This document shows, piece by piece, positions 17,654 through 27,195 of a DNA stretch of 64,000 nt. The stretch is taken from contig JAGTTR010000010.1 in the NCBI GenBank assembly GCA_018223385.1, forward strand, positions 1 to 64,000, written 5' to 3'. A program made the position numbers and the translations under genes. The notes under the pieces are model-generated. The model worked only from the letters and a program-made list of their open reading frames with translations, had not been told where the DNA came from and made no database searches. Position 1 is the stretch's first letter, and every line of letters starts with the position of its first letter. Origin of the DNA: Oscillospiraceae bacterium Marseille-Q3528 (GTDB lineage: Bacteria > Bacillota > Clostridia > Lachnospirales > Lachnospiraceae).

Positions 17654-18829
17654 TCATTCATCGAGAACAAATTCCCCGTTCTCTACTTTCAATGTCAGGT
17701 ACGGACGCTCCCAGTCATTCACATCGTTGAAGGTTACCGTTCCTGTCACACCATCATAGTTGATGGCTTTCAGCGCATCCTTCAGCGTTTCCCGGGTAAC
17801 GGTTCCGTCGTTGGCATCCATGGCAGCTTTTGCGGCGTCTGCGATGACGTACATCTGGTCATAAGAAAGGGCTGCGAAGCCGTCCGGGATCTCACCGTAA
17901 GCGGCATTGTACTTCTCTACCAGCGTCTGCACCTTCTCATCCGGGTTGGATGCCACATACACGCCGACACAGAGGAAGCCTTCCGATGCGGAGCCCGCGA
18001 TCTCCACGGTCTTGGCATTGTAACCACCGGTACCTCCTACCAGAAGAGCATCAATGCCCAGCTGCTGGATCTGTTTCACAAGAAGTCCGGTGTCTGTTGT
18101 CGTGCCGCACAGGGCGATGGCCTCCGGCTGCAGGGTTTTTACCGTTGTCAGGATGGCGGTGTAGTCCTGGTCCGTGGTCAGATACGGGATGCTCTGCATG
18201 ATATTGAGCCCCTGCTCTGCACCGTATTTGGTCAGGTTTTCATTTAAGTTGATGCCGTAATCATTGTCCGGATACAGGACAACCACGTTTTTCAGACCTT
18301 TCTTCAGAATCACATCTGCGATCTGAGGGCCGACAGCCGCATCCTGTACGGACATGCGGAAAAAGTAATCGCTGGAACCGGTCAGGCTGGGAGAACTGGA
18401 GCTGACAACCAGATCGGGAAGCCCGGCGTCATCGATGATGGGCACCATGGCCAGCGTACAGGAAGAAAGACAGGAACCGCCAACAGCAAGAATGCTGTCA
18501 TCATCGGCAAACTTTTGGGCTCCGGCTGCTGCCTTCTGGGCATCGCCCTGGTCGTCATAGGTTTCCAGCTCCAGCATCTTGCCGTTTACGCCGCCGGCCT
18601 CATTGATCTCCTTGATGGCCAGCTCATAGCCCTGCTTCTGGCTCGTTCCGTACTGGCCGTTGTCACCGGAAATTGGGGCCACCAGACCAATTTTCAGGGT
18701 ATCTCCCGACGTGGCCGCATCTGCCGTACTGCCGTCGGATGACGCGCTGTCCGAAGAACCACAGGCAGTCAGGGAAGAGACTGCAAGCACACCTGCCAGG
18801 AATAATGCTGTGATCTGTCTTTTTTTCAT
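17654..18829 (-). CDS. LivK-type ABC substrate-binding lipoprotein (orphan)
   Basis: 391 residues. Lipoprotein signal with lipobox SLTACG (Cys about residue 23), then a periplasmic-binding-protein type 1 fold of the branched-chain amino acid family (IGLVAPISGDNGQYGTSQKQGYELAIKEIN; later VVLYPDNDYG). It should capture leucine/isoleucine/valine or a related ligand outside the membrane. No livHMGF permease or ATPase genes are adjacent; hairpins flank it on both sides, so it is a single-gene unit. GGAGGAG precedes the ATG. Confidence 0.92.
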   Translation of the reverse strand: MKKRQITALFLAGVLAVSSLTACGSSDSASSDGSTADAATSGDTLKIGLVAPISGDNGQYGTSQKQGYELAIKEINEAGGVNGKMLELETYDDQGDAQKAAAGAQKFADDDSILAVGGSCLSSCTLAMVPIIDDAGLPDLVVSSSSPSLTGSSDYFFRMSVQDAAVGPQIADVILKKGLKNVVVLYPDNDYGINLNENLTKYGAEQGLNIMQSIPYLTTDQDYTAILTTVKTLQPEAIALCGTTTDTGLLVKQIQQLGIDALLVGGTGGYNAKTVEIAGSASEGFLCVGVYVASNPDEKVQTLVEKYNAAYGEIPDGFAALSYDQMYVIADAAKAAMDANDGTVTRETLKDALKAINYDGVTGTVTFNDVNDWERPYLTLKVENGEFVLDE

Positions 18830-18909
18830 AAGAACTCCTCCTTTTCATGTCCCGTGTGGATACGGGATTTTCAACCATGCAAAATCTCAAACAAAACTTT
18901 CAAGTAAAA

Positions 18910-18939
18910 AAGAGGAAAAGCCAAAATGCCTTTCCTCTT
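18910..18939 (-). terminator. terminator downstream of the 19076-19555 gene
   Basis: AAGAGGAAA / TTTCCTCTT stem followed on the minus strand by TTTTTT. It ends transcription coming from the his / small-export gene side before the LivK-type gene. Confidence 0.75.
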
Positions 18940-19075
18940 CGAATGCTTTTTTTCTGCCTGATTGAATTTTCTTTAGTATAGGATGTGACCTCACGTTTGT
19001 CAATCATCCTTTTTTCTGATTTTTTCCATGAAAAAAAGTAGTATTTTCCGGGAAAACTTCCCGTTTGGGGTGATT

Positions 19076-19555
19076 TTATCCTAAAATTGCCCCAAGCGCT
19101 CCGAAGGCACCGGCACTGGCAAACCACATGATGATGCCTGCCAGCAGCACACCGCCCATAACGGCAATGACGCTGGATTTGAAATCCATATCCAGCAGAC
19201 TGGCCGCCAGCGTTCCCGTCCAGGCACCTGTACCCGGCAGCGGAATGCCCACGAATAAGAGCAGCGCCACGAATAAGCCTTTGCCTGCGGAAGCCTGCAG
19301 CTTCTGGCCGCCCTTCTCTCCTTTCTGCATACACCAGGTGAAAAAGCCGCCGATCACGGGCTTGTCAGAACCCCATTCCAGCACCTTTCTTGCGAAAAAG
19401 TAAATAAAAGGCACCGGGATCATGTTGCCGATGATGGCCACGATATAGGCGTTCAGCATGGGCATATTCATGAACTTCGCATAGGGGATTGCCCCTCGAA
19501 GCTCGATGAGCGGAACCATTGAGATGAAAAAAATCCACAGATATTTGCGCAGCAT
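19076..19555 (-). CDS. small multidrug export family (PF06695-like) membrane protein
   Basis: 159 residues, about four membrane helices, with family features PLIELRGAIPYAKFMNM near the N-terminus and VGIPLPGTGAWTGTLAASLL in the middle. AAAGGA lies 7 nt before the start at 19555. It follows hisIE by 46 nt on the same strand and may be co-transcribed. Despite the family name, transport activity is poorly established. Confidence 0.82.
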   Translation of the reverse strand: MLRKYLWIFFISMVPLIELRGAIPYAKFMNMPMLNAYIVAIIGNMIPVPFIYFFARKVLEWGSDKPVIGGFFTWCMQKGEKGGQKLQASAGKGLFVALLLFVGIPLPGTGAWTGTLAASLLDMDFKSSVIAVMGGVLLAGIIMWFASAGAFGALGAILG

Positions 19556-19601
19556 AATGAAATCCTTTCTGTTTGTAAAATTTGCTTTCGGCACAAAGGA
19601 T

Positions 19602-20849
19602 CTATCTCTGCGCCAGCTCCCGGGTGATATCGTCCCATGTCACGCCGCGCTCCACCATGAGCACGCTGACATGATACAGAAAATCGGAAATCTCGTACTT
19701 GATCTCCTCGGGATCCGGATTCTTGGCGGCAATGACAATCTCTGTTGCCTCTTCTCCTACTTTTTTCAGGATCTTGTCAATGCCCTTGTCGAACAGGTAG
19801 TTCGTATAAGATCCTTCCTTCGGGTGTTCCTTGCGGTCCGTGATGGTAGCGTACACTTCTTCCAGTACCTTCAGCGGATTGTGTCCGCTCTGGCCTTCCG
19901 CCTTCGCTGCTTCATTGAAAAAGCAGGAATAGCTTCCTGTATGGCAGGCTGCACCGATCTGGTGTACCTTTGCCAGGATCGTATCCATATCGCAGTCCAG
20001 CGTCAGAGACTTCACATACTGATAGTGGCCGCTGGTATCGCCCTTCACCCACAGCTCGTTCCGGCTGCGGCTCCAGTAGGTCATTTTTCCGGTAGCAATG
20101 GTATGATTATACGCCTCTTCGTTCATATAGGCAACCATCAAAACTTCCCCGGAGCGGTAATCCTGTACCACCACCGGCACCATGCCGTCAGAATTGGTCT
20201 TGAAATCCGCCCAGGTATAGGCAGAATGCAGCGCATACATGGGAATATCTGCCTTTCTGCAGGCATCCTTGAAGCCATAGAGATCCGCCGTTTTCTCACT
20301 GAGCAGGGAACCCGTCACTCCGCATACCGTTTCTTTTTCCAACAGCGCCATGTAGTCCTTCGGTTCCCGGGATTCCAGAACGGCCAGTACCGGCAGGGAT
20401 ACTGCATCTGTCAGGGTGTCTGTTTCCTCTGCGCTGCAGATCAGCAGGGATGCAGCCGCTTCCAGCTGCTCGGATGTGAGCTCCTCCAGCGCTTCTGCGG
20501 ATACATAGACCGCAATTTTCTCTCTGCCGAAACGGGCGGAGGCCTCTGTCAGAAGCTCCCGGTTGCTCTCCCGGTTCAGATCCAGCACCGCCTTCGCCGC
20601 ACCGGCATACAGGTATTTTTTCACGTCCTCCAGCCGGCGGATACCGCCATAGACATAGACGGGCACATCCACGGTGCGGACGATCTGTTTGATGCTGCCG
20701 ATGTTGTGGTCATGCTCTGCATCAGACGTATAGCTGTCCTCCAAAAGCAGGCCGTCAGCTCCGTTGTTGGCGAAATATTCCGCTGCCTGCGCCGAAAGTT
20801 CCCTTTCCGTGTGCAGGGAAAGCTGCGTAAAAATTCGTTTTTTATCCAT
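19602..20849 (-). CDS. hisI: HisIE with an N-terminal HisA/HisF-like domain
   Basis: 415 residues, about twice the length of ordinary HisIE. The first ~205 residues resemble a HisA/HisF beta-alpha barrel ([37 protein letters not shown]). Then comes phosphoribosyl-AMP cyclohydrolase ([28 protein letters not shown] metal site) and phosphoribosyl-ATP pyrophosphatase ([14 protein letters not shown]). It performs steps 2 and 3 of histidine synthesis. The extra domain lacks the typical HisA start and may be structural or vestigial. It begins 4 nt after hisB. Confidence 0.9.
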   Translation of the reverse strand: MDKKRIFTQLSLHTERELSAQAAEYFANNGADGLLLEDSYTSDAEHDHNIGSIKQIVRTVDVPVYVYGGIRRLEDVKKYLYAGAAKAVLDLNRESNRELLTEASARFGREKIAVYVSAEALEELTSEQLEAAASLLICSAEETDTLTDAVSLPVLAVLESREPKDYMALLEKETVCGVTGSLLSEKTADLYGFKDACRKADIPMYALHSAYTWADFKTNSDGMVPVVVQDYRSGEVLMVAYMNEEAYNHTIATGKMTYWSRSRNELWVKGDTSGHYQYVKSLTLDCDMDTILAKVHQIGAACHTGSYSCFFNEAAKAEGQSGHNPLKVLEEVYATITDRKEHPKEGSYTNYLFDKGIDKILKKVGEEATEIVIAAKNPDPEEIKYEISDFLYHVSVLMVERGVTWDDITRELAQR

Positions 20850-20853
20850 TGTC

Positions 20854-21465
20854 TTATAAACTCCCCTTTGTAGATAGCACATCGCTGATCCGCGGATCAT
20901 AAGCCACAGCGGCGTCCAGTGCCTTGGCAAAGGCTTTGAACATAGCTTCTGCCATATGATGATTATTGCCCGACGTCAGCATTTTAAAATGCAGGTTCAT
21001 GCCCGCCGCATAGGAAATCGCATAGAAAAACTCCCGCACCATTTCGGTGTCCATGTCTCCCAGCCGGTCTACCGTAAACTGGGTATCCATCTGCAGATAG
21101 GGCCGCCCGGACAGATCCACGGCGCAGAGCACCAGTGTCTCGTCCATGGGAAGGATGGCACTGCCAAACCGGCGGATGCCCTTCTTATCCCCCACCGCTG
21201 CACCGATGGCCTGGCCCAGCACAATGCCGGTGTCCTCAATGGTGTGATGACTGTCCACCTGCAGATCGCCCTCGGCGTGTACCGTCAGGTCAAAGAGGCC
21301 GTGGCGGGAAAATCCGTCCAGCATGTGGTCGAAGAAGCCGATACCGGTGTGGATGTCTGCTTTTCCGGTACCGTCCAAAGACAATGTCAGGCGGATGTCG
21401 GTCTCCGCCGTTGCCCGGGTGATCTCAGCCGTTCTGGAACTGGTGGTATCGTTATTTTGCATCAT
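20854..21465 (-). CDS. hisB: imidazoleglycerol-phosphate dehydratase
   Basis: 203-residue monofunctional HisB (histidine synthesis step 7). Manganese-binding histidines lie in [24 protein letters not shown] and GNNHHMAEA. The start is ATG 21465 (or 21462) within the last codons of hisD, with AGAGGG upstream. Coupled to hisD by overlap. Confidence 0.96.
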   Translation of the reverse strand: MMQNNDTTSSRTAEITRATAETDIRLTLSLDGTGKADIHTGIGFFDHMLDGFSRHGLFDLTVHAEGDLQVDSHHTIEDTGIVLGQAIGAAVGDKKGIRRFGSAILPMDETLVLCAVDLSGRPYLQMDTQFTVDRLGDMDTEMVREFFYAISYAAGMNLHFKMLTSGNNHHMAEAMFKAFAKALDAAVAYDPRISDVLSTKGSL

Positions 21466-22771
21466 TTCCGGTGCCCTCTTCTTTCTCAAAACGCACGCGG
21501 ATGGAGTTGGCATGCGCGGTCAGCTGCTCTGCCTCGGCGAAACGGATGATATCCTCATGTACCGGGCGCAGGGCGTCTTTGGAATAGTAAATGATGCTGG
21601 ATTTCTTGATGAAATCGTCCACCGACAGAGGGGAGAAGAACTTGGCCGTGCCGTTGGTGGGCAGCACATGGTTGGGGCCTGCGAAATAATCGCCCAGGGG
21701 CTCGGAGCTGTACTCTCCGATGAAGATAGCGCCCGCATTGCGCACCTTCATCATCACCTCAAAGGCGTTGGCAGTCACGATCTCCAGATGCTCGGAAGCG
21801 ATCTCATTGGCTGCGTCAATGGCATCGTCCAGCGTCTCTGCGATGAGGATGTAGCCGTAATTGTCCAGAGATTTCTGTAAAATCTCCTTCCGGGACAGCT
21901 GTGCCACGAACTGTTCTGCCTCTTTAGACACTTCCTCTGCCAGACGGCGGCTGGTGGTGACAAGAATGGCGGAGGCCATCTCATCGTGCTCGGCCTGGGA
22001 CAGCAGATCCGCTGCCACATACCGGGGATTGGCCGTGTCGTCGGCGATGATCAGGATCTCGCTGGGGCCGGCGATGGAGTCGATGCTCACGTGGCCGTAG
22101 ACAGCTTTCTTTGCCAGCGCCACATAGATGTTGCCCGGGCCCACGATCTTGTCAACCTTGGGGATGGACTCTGTGCCGTAAGCCAGTGCGGCAATGGCCT
22201 GGGCGCCGCCCACCTTGTAGATCACATCGGCGCCTGCCTCTTTGGCAGCCACCAGTGTGGTGGGGTTTACCTTACCGTCTTTTCCCGGCGGTGTGGTCAT
22301 AACGATCTCCTCCACCCCTGCCACCTTGGCCGGAACAATGTTCATGAGCACGGAAGACGGATAAACGGCCTTGCCGCCGGGTACATAGACGCCCACCCGG
22401 CGCAGCGGCGTGATCTTCTGGCCCAGCATGGAGCCGTTGGGCTTGGAGTCAAACCAGCTGTAGCGGCGCTGTTTCTCATGATAGGCGCGGATATTCACCA
22501 GCGCCTTACGGATGATCTCCACCAGAGACGGATCCACCGTTTCATAGGCTTCTCTGATCTCCTCCTCTGTGACAACCAGATTGTCGGCGCTGATATCGGC
22601 ACCGTCAAATTTCTTCGTATATTCGAATAAAGCGGCATCCCGGCGTTCCTTCACATCCGCAAGGATCGCTGCTACCCGTCCCTCAAATTCGCCATAGCTG
22701 TTGGGGCTGCGTTTTAACAGATCCTCCAGCAGACGGTCTCTGGACTCGCTGCTCAGTTCCACAATTCTCAT
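21452..22771 (-). CDS. hisD: histidinol dehydrogenase
   Basis: 439-residue zinc enzyme catalysing the last two oxidations of histidine synthesis. Family segments VGVYVPGGKAVYPSSVLM, GPGNIYVALAK, IAGPSEILIIAD and DLLSQAEHDEMA (zinc-site Gln and His) are present. Length is normal. AAAGGAG precedes the ATG. About 80 nt separates it from hisG. Confidence 0.97.
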   Translation of the reverse strand: MRIVELSSESRDRLLEDLLKRSPNSYGEFEGRVAAILADVKERRDAALFEYTKKFDGADISADNLVVTEEEIREAYETVDPSLVEIIRKALVNIRAYHEKQRRYSWFDSKPNGSMLGQKITPLRRVGVYVPGGKAVYPSSVLMNIVPAKVAGVEEIVMTTPPGKDGKVNPTTLVAAKEAGADVIYKVGGAQAIAALAYGTESIPKVDKIVGPGNIYVALAKKAVYGHVSIDSIAGPSEILIIADDTANPRYVAADLLSQAEHDEMASAILVTTSRRLAEEVSKEAEQFVAQLSRKEILQKSLDNYGYILIAETLDDAIDAANEIASEHLEIVTANAFEVMMKVRNAGAIFIGEYSSEPLGDYFAGPNHVLPTNGTAKFFSPLSVDDFIKKSSIIYYSKDALRPVHEDIIRFAEAEQLTAHANSIRVRFEKEEGTGNDAK

Positions 22772-22850
22772 TGGTATACTCCTTTCCCATGATGACTTTG
22801 AAAATTCCTATGACAGATAATGATTTTATATGATAGCATAAAAAGAACGA

Positions 22851-23486
22851 TCACACAACCTCCCGCAGTTTGCCGATGAGCTCCGAGATCCGTTCATTTT
22901 CCATCTTCATGCTCACCGGATTGACCACCATCCGCGCGGACAGCGGGCACACCTCTTCCAGGACACCCAGGCCGTTTTCCCGCAGAGTGGAACCGGTCTC
23001 CACGATATCTACGATGACCTCGGAAAGGCCCACGATGGGCGCCAGCTCGATGGAACCGTTGAGCTTGATAATCTCCACCGTCTGATGCTTCCGGTTATAA
23101 AAATAATCTTTGGCGATCTTCGGGTATTTGGTGGCTACGCGGATGCGCTCATGGTGTTTGAGAAGTTCTGCCGCCTCTGCCGGGCCGCAGACGCACATGC
23201 GGCAGCAGCCAAAGCCCAGATCCAGCACCTCGTAGATCCGTCTGCCCTCTTCCAGGATCGTGTCTTTTCCTACGATGCCGATGTCAGCGGCACCGTATTC
23301 CACGTAGGTGGGCACGTCCGGCCCTTTCGCCAGGAAAAATTTCAGTTTCAGTTCTTCGTTGGTAAAAATCAGCTTCCGGGAGTCGGGATCCTTCATCTCC
23401 TCGCAGGTGATGCCGATCTTTTCAAAAATCTCCAGTGTTTTTTTCGCCAGACGGCCTTTTGTCAGCGCAATGGTCAGGTATCTCAT
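22851..23486 (-). CDS. hisG: ATP phosphoribosyltransferase, short form
   Basis: 211 residues, the HisG_S form lacking the C-terminal regulatory domain and needing His[11 protein letters not shown] and the PRPP loop [11 protein letters not shown] are present. First step of histidine synthesis. Its ATG overlaps the hisZ stop (ATGA), consistent with stoichiometric HisG-HisZ complex formation. Confidence 0.97.
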   Translation of the reverse strand: MRYLTIALTKGRLAKKTLEIFEKIGITCEEMKDPDSRKLIFTNEELKLKFFLAKGPDVPTYVEYGAADIGIVGKDTILEEGRRIYEVLDLGFGCCRMCVCGPAEAAELLKHHERIRVATKYPKIAKDYFYNRKHQTVEIIKLNGSIELAPIVGLSEVIVDIVETGSTLRENGLGVLEEVCPLSARMVVNPVSMKMENERISELIGKLREVV

Positions 23487-24694
23487 ACGTCAGCCTCCTT
23501 TACCCCCTCTGCAGTCAGGTCATAAATTTTTCCGTGGCCGTTTTCTGCGGCGAAATCCCGGTAATCCTCTGCAGTCTCCCCGGCGGTCTTGCGCACCAGC
23601 TCCACCGGTCTGCCATCCTTTCGCATGGATACGGCCAGATGGATGGCTGCATCCCGGGAGGACGCATCATAGAGCACCAGACGGCCGTCAGCTTCCACCG
23701 GAATGGCGATCTTCTGCCGGGACAGGGCGCTCATGAGCTGGTCGATGACAACGGCAAAACCGGTGGCTGCAAAATCCTTGCCAAACCGGGCCAGCAGGTT
23801 GTCGTAGCGGCCGCCCTTGACGATGGGCTCACCGGTGCCGTAGGTGTACGCCTGGAAAATCACGCCGGTGTAATATTTATATTTGCTGACCAGACCCAGA
23901 TCAAAGGAAATGTAATCCGTCAGGTCATACAGCTTCAATGCATGATAAACCGCCTCCAGCCGCTCAATGGCACCGATGGAACGGGAATTGTCCGCCAGAC
24001 GGCGGGCCTCCTTTAACACCTCCGCGTTGCCGAACAGCTGGGGCATGCGGATGAATGCCTCCCGGCACGTCTTGGGCATGCGGATATCGTCCAGGAACTC
24101 CTCAATGCCAAAATTGTTTTTATTGGAAATGAGCTCCCGCAGGGTAAACTCCTGCTCTTCATCCAGCCCCGCGGCCAGCAGAAATCCCTTAAAGAAATCA
24201 ATCTGCCCGATGCTCACCTGGAACTCCTTCAGTCCCGCATCCAGCAGAAGCTCGATGACCATGGCGATCATCTCCGCATCGGCCTCGGGACTGGCATCTC
24301 CCAGCAGTTCTGCGCCAAGCTGGGTGCTCTCTTTTAAGCGGCCCTGATAGCTGGAATTGTTCACAAAGGTGTTGCCCATATAGCACATGCGGATGGGCCG
24401 GGTCTCATCCATATAATACTTGGCGGCGGAACGCGCAATGGACGGAGTAAAATCCGGGCGCAGCACCAGCGTGTCGCCCTCCCGGTCAAAGAATTTGAAC
24501 AGCTCTCGGGACGGGATAGTACCCACCTCCTGGCTGAACACGTCAAAATATTCAAAAGAAGGTGTCTGGATATCATGATAGCCGTAGGTTTTCAGACGTT
24601 GATGGAGCCGCTGCTCCAACACATTTTTCTTTTCACATTCCAGGCTGTAAATGTCCCTGACACCGTCCGGTGTATGCAGTAATCGCTGATTCAT
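23483..24694 (-). CDS. hisZ: ATP phosphoribosyltransferase regulatory subunit
   Basis: 403-residue paralogue of histidyl-tRNA synthetase without tRNA-charging function, the histidine sensor of short HisG. Class II motifs seen include [22 protein letters not shown] and [23 protein letters not shown] precedes the ATG at 24694. First gene of hisZ-hisG-hisD-hisB-hisIE. Confidence 0.95.
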   Translation of the reverse strand: MNQRLLHTPDGVRDIYSLECEKKNVLEQRLHQRLKTYGYHDIQTPSFEYFDVFSQEVGTIPSRELFKFFDREGDTLVLRPDFTPSIARSAAKYYMDETRPIRMCYMGNTFVNNSSYQGRLKESTQLGAELLGDASPEADAEMIAMVIELLLDAGLKEFQVSIGQIDFFKGFLLAAGLDEEQEFTLRELISNKNNFGIEEFLDDIRMPKTCREAFIRMPQLFGNAEVLKEARRLADNSRSIGAIERLEAVYHALKLYDLTDYISFDLGLVSKYKYYTGVIFQAYTYGTGEPIVKGGRYDNLLARFGKDFAATGFAVVIDQLMSALSRQKIAIPVEADGRLVLYDASSRDAAIHLAVSMRKDGRPVELVRKTAGETAEDYRDFAAENGHGKIYDLTAEGVKEADV

Positions 24695-24756
24695 AGGTTC
24701 CTCCTGTCGCTTTCTTATGGTAAAGTGATAACATGGTAGCAAAAGAAATCTTCTAC

Positions 24757-24785
24757 AGTATAAAAGAAAACCTCTGATTTGTCAA
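24757..24785 (-). promoter_or_regulatory. his operon promoter
   Basis: TTGACA (24780-24785), 17-nt spacer, TATACT (24757-24762) on the minus strand. The -35 overlaps the last codons of recU. The untranslated leader is about 55 nt, too short for a T-box, and no obvious attenuator is present. Confidence 0.75.
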
Positions 24786-25327
24786 TCCTCCTGTTCCTCT
24801 CTCCGATCCAGATCTTTCTGGATCATATCCAGGTAAGGCACCAGGATCCCCGACTGATGGGAGAAAAAGAACGTCTCATCCAGTTCATCCAGGCGGAAGC
24901 TTTTGCGGCCGCCATCCTCCGCCCGTTTCCAGAAAACTGCCATCTGGTCGTAGGGCATATAATAGAAAAGATTTTTCGCCGTATAGAAAATGAGAAAAAA
25001 AGCGATGCCGCCCTGCTGCTCAAAAGCTTTCATAAACTCCATCTGATGGGGATGGATGTTATGCAGCGGAAAAGTCTCCACCACGGATTCCTTGGCGTCA
25101 AAGCAGACCGGAAAGCCCTGCACGGCGCCGATATAGTCCACGGTACTGCGCTGGTCGAAGTATGCCAGCGTGATCTGGTGATGGGCTTTGTCCATTTTAA
25201 TCGGTGTGATGGGGGTGGGAATCTTCTGAATCAGTGCCAGCCCCAGCTCCCGGTAACGCTCGTTGGAGCGGTTCACCAGCTCCTCCAGGGTGGAGCCGCG
25301 AAGGCCTCGGGAATTCCACGTAGCCAT
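24782..25327 (-). CDS. recU: Holliday junction resolvase RecU
   Basis: 181-residue homologue of B. subtilis RecU, which cleaves Holliday junctions in recombinational repair. The N-terminal WNSRGLRGSTLEELVNRSN and catalytic STVDYIGAVQGFPVCFDAKE segments match the family. Shorter than the ~200-residue Bacillus protein mainly at the N-terminus. It begins 1 nt after the stop of the upstream pseudouridine synthase gene. Confidence 0.92.
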   Translation of the reverse strand: MATWNSRGLRGSTLEELVNRSNERYRELGLALIQKIPTPITPIKMDKAHHQITLAYFDQRSTVDYIGAVQGFPVCFDAKESVVETFPLHNIHPHQMEFMKAFEQQGGIAFFLIFYTAKNLFYYMPYDQMAVFWKRAEDGGRKSFRLDELDETFFFSHQSGILVPYLDMIQKDLDRREEQED

Positions 25328-25328
25328 G

Positions 25329-26363
25329 TCAGCGGCCCCCCTTCTCTTTTAGAAAACTTTCACAGATCCCTGAGGCAAAAAGACCGTCTGCCGTCCGGAT
25401 AAAATCCTGCGGCGGCTCCGCGGTCAGCGCCTTCCCGGACAGATAAGAAAACTCTCCATCCAGCTTTGGAAAAGTAACAATGGCTGCATGCAGCAGCTGG
25501 CTGCGGACGCCAAACCGCTTCTGCATTTCCCGGTTCACCGAAGGCTTCCCGTATTTGCTATCCCCCACAATGGGATGGCCGATGCTGGCCAGATGGGCCC
25601 GGATCTGATGGGAGCGCCCGGTGATCAGATGCACCAGCAGCAGGGTGAAATCCTCTGTCGCTGCCAGCGGCGTATAGTCGGTACGGATGTAGGCCCCGCC
25701 CTCCACAGGCGTCTGATGAATGCGCACCTGATTGGCAGCCTCGTCCTTGATGAGATACCCGTCCAGGGACATGGGGGATTTCAGCTGCCCGGCTACGATA
25801 CAAAGATATTCCTTGCGGACAGACCGATCCTTTAGCACGTCAGACAATCCCTGCAGGGCCGGCAACGTTTTCCCCGCCAGCACCAGGCCGCTGGTGTTGC
25901 GGTCCAGCCGGTTGCACACCGATGGCCGGTACAGGGCAAGGCTCTCCGGCGTCACCTCTTTTTTTCGGTAAAGATAATCCACCAGCGCCTCCACCAGGGA
26001 GCTGTCCGAGGGTTTGGCCTTCTGGGACAGTACCCCTGCCGGTTTGTTTACCACCAGCAGATGGGCGTCCTCATAGACGATGGAGGCGGCAAAGGCGGCA
26101 GCCAGCCCTTTGGGCACCGGTTCCGGTGCGGCTGCCTGGGGGGCTGTCCGAAACTGGGCAATGGTTTCATCGGAAAGGAAGAGGCGGATTACATCCCCCT
26201 CTTTCAGCTTTTCATTGCCCTCGGCTTTTTTGCCGTTGAGCACGATATTTTTCTTTCGGAGCATTTTGTAGAAAAAGCTCTTGGGCGCCCCGCTCATGTA
26301 GCGGGCGAGAAATTTATCAAACCGCTGTCCGGCATCCCGGGCAGCTACGTGTAATTCCTGCAT
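25329..26363 (-). CDS. RluA-family 23S rRNA pseudouridine synthase
   Basis: 344 residues: an S4 RNA-binding domain (about 13-60, RFDKFLARYM) and an RluA-type catalytic domain with NRLDRNTSGLVL carrying the catalytic Asp, and GRSHQIRAHLASIGHPIVGDSKYG. Closest in architecture to RluC/RluD; the target uridine cannot be told from sequence. GGAGG precedes the ATG. Confidence 0.93.
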   Translation of the reverse strand: MQELHVAARDAGQRFDKFLARYMSGAPKSFFYKMLRKKNIVLNGKKAEGNEKLKEGDVIRLFLSDETIAQFRTAPQAAAPEPVPKGLAAAFAASIVYEDAHLLVVNKPAGVLSQKAKPSDSSLVEALVDYLYRKKEVTPESLALYRPSVCNRLDRNTSGLVLAGKTLPALQGLSDVLKDRSVRKEYLCIVAGQLKSPMSLDGYLIKDEAANQVRIHQTPVEGGAYIRTDYTPLAATEDFTLLLVHLITGRSHQIRAHLASIGHPIVGDSKYGKPSVNREMQKRFGVRSQLLHAAIVTFPKLDGEFSYLSGKALTAEPPQDFIRTADGLFASGICESFLKEKGGR

Positions 26364-26379
26364 ACCTTCCTCCGTGGGG

Positions 26380-27171
26380 TCATTCGCTGTCTCTGGAACG
26401 GCGATTCAGAATTTTGTTCATGGCCGGTACCAGCAGATGATGGGGAATGAGTTTGGCGGCCACCAGCGAGCCCTTCATGGGCAGGCCGTATACCGAAAGC
26501 TCGTGTCCTCTGGCAGCATCAAACAGCGCCCGCTTCACCACCGGCACCGGTTTGGCCATGGTCAGCTTCTTCACAGCAGACATCTTGGCATTGTCCCCGG
26601 CATGGTCAAAGAATTCCGTATCCACTGGCCCGGGACAAACCGCCGTCACCGTGAGCCCCTGCTCCTGACATTCCACCCGAAGTGCCCGGGAAAAGCTGAG
26701 CACATACGCCTTGCTGGCTGCATACACCGCGAATCCCGGCTGGGGCGCAAAAGCTGCAGAGGAAGCCAGCATAAGGATCCGACTGCCCATGGGCATGTAA
26801 GGCAGGCAGGCGTAGGTCACTGCCGTCAGTGCCTTACAGTTCACATTGATCATGGAGAGCACACCCTCGTAGGAGCTGCCGAAAAAATTGCCGATGCGGC
26901 CGCAGCCTGCGCTGTTGACCAGAATCCGGATCCTGGGATTCTCTGTGGCAAGAAGAGCCATGAGACGCTTGATGCTCTCCTCCTGAGCCAGATCCATGGT
27001 CAGGATCCGCACGGGAAGGGCAGCCTCTCCCTGGAGCTGCCAGAGCAGCTCTTCTCTTCTGGCAATGGCCCAGATCTCATCTAATTTTCCATATTTTGCT
27101 GCGATCTGCAGCACGAATTCTCTTCCCATCCCGGAAGAGGCACCTGTGACAATCGCGATATTTTTCGTCAT
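26380..27171 (-). CDS. short-chain dehydrogenase/reductase
   Basis: 263 residues of the classical SDR family: TGASSGMG nucleotide-binding motif near the N-terminus, NSAG, and the catalytic YAASK. NAD(P)-dependent oxidoreductase of unknown substrate. AGGAGG precedes the ATG at 27171. C-terminal segment HHLLVPAMNKILNRRS is basic, as in cytosolic DltE-like SDRs. Confidence 0.92.
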   Translation of the reverse strand: MTKNIAIVTGASSGMGREFVLQIAAKYGKLDEIWAIARREELLWQLQGEAALPVRILTMDLAQEESIKRLMALLATENPRIRILVNSAGCGRIGNFFGSSYEGVLSMINVNCKALTAVTYACLPYMPMGSRILMLASSAAFAPQPGFAVYAASKAYVLSFSRALRVECQEQGLTVTAVCPGPVDTEFFDHAGDNAKMSAVKKLTMAKPVPVVKRALFDAARGHELSVYGLPMKGSLVAAKLIPHHLLVPAMNKILNRRSRDSE

Positions 27172-27195
27172 CGTAAAAGCCTCCTGTCTCACTGG

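Noticed and set aside
19506..20873. 455-codon plus-strand frame opposite hisIE
   Set aside because: Antisense shadow with His/Cys/Gln-rich composition and no start signal.
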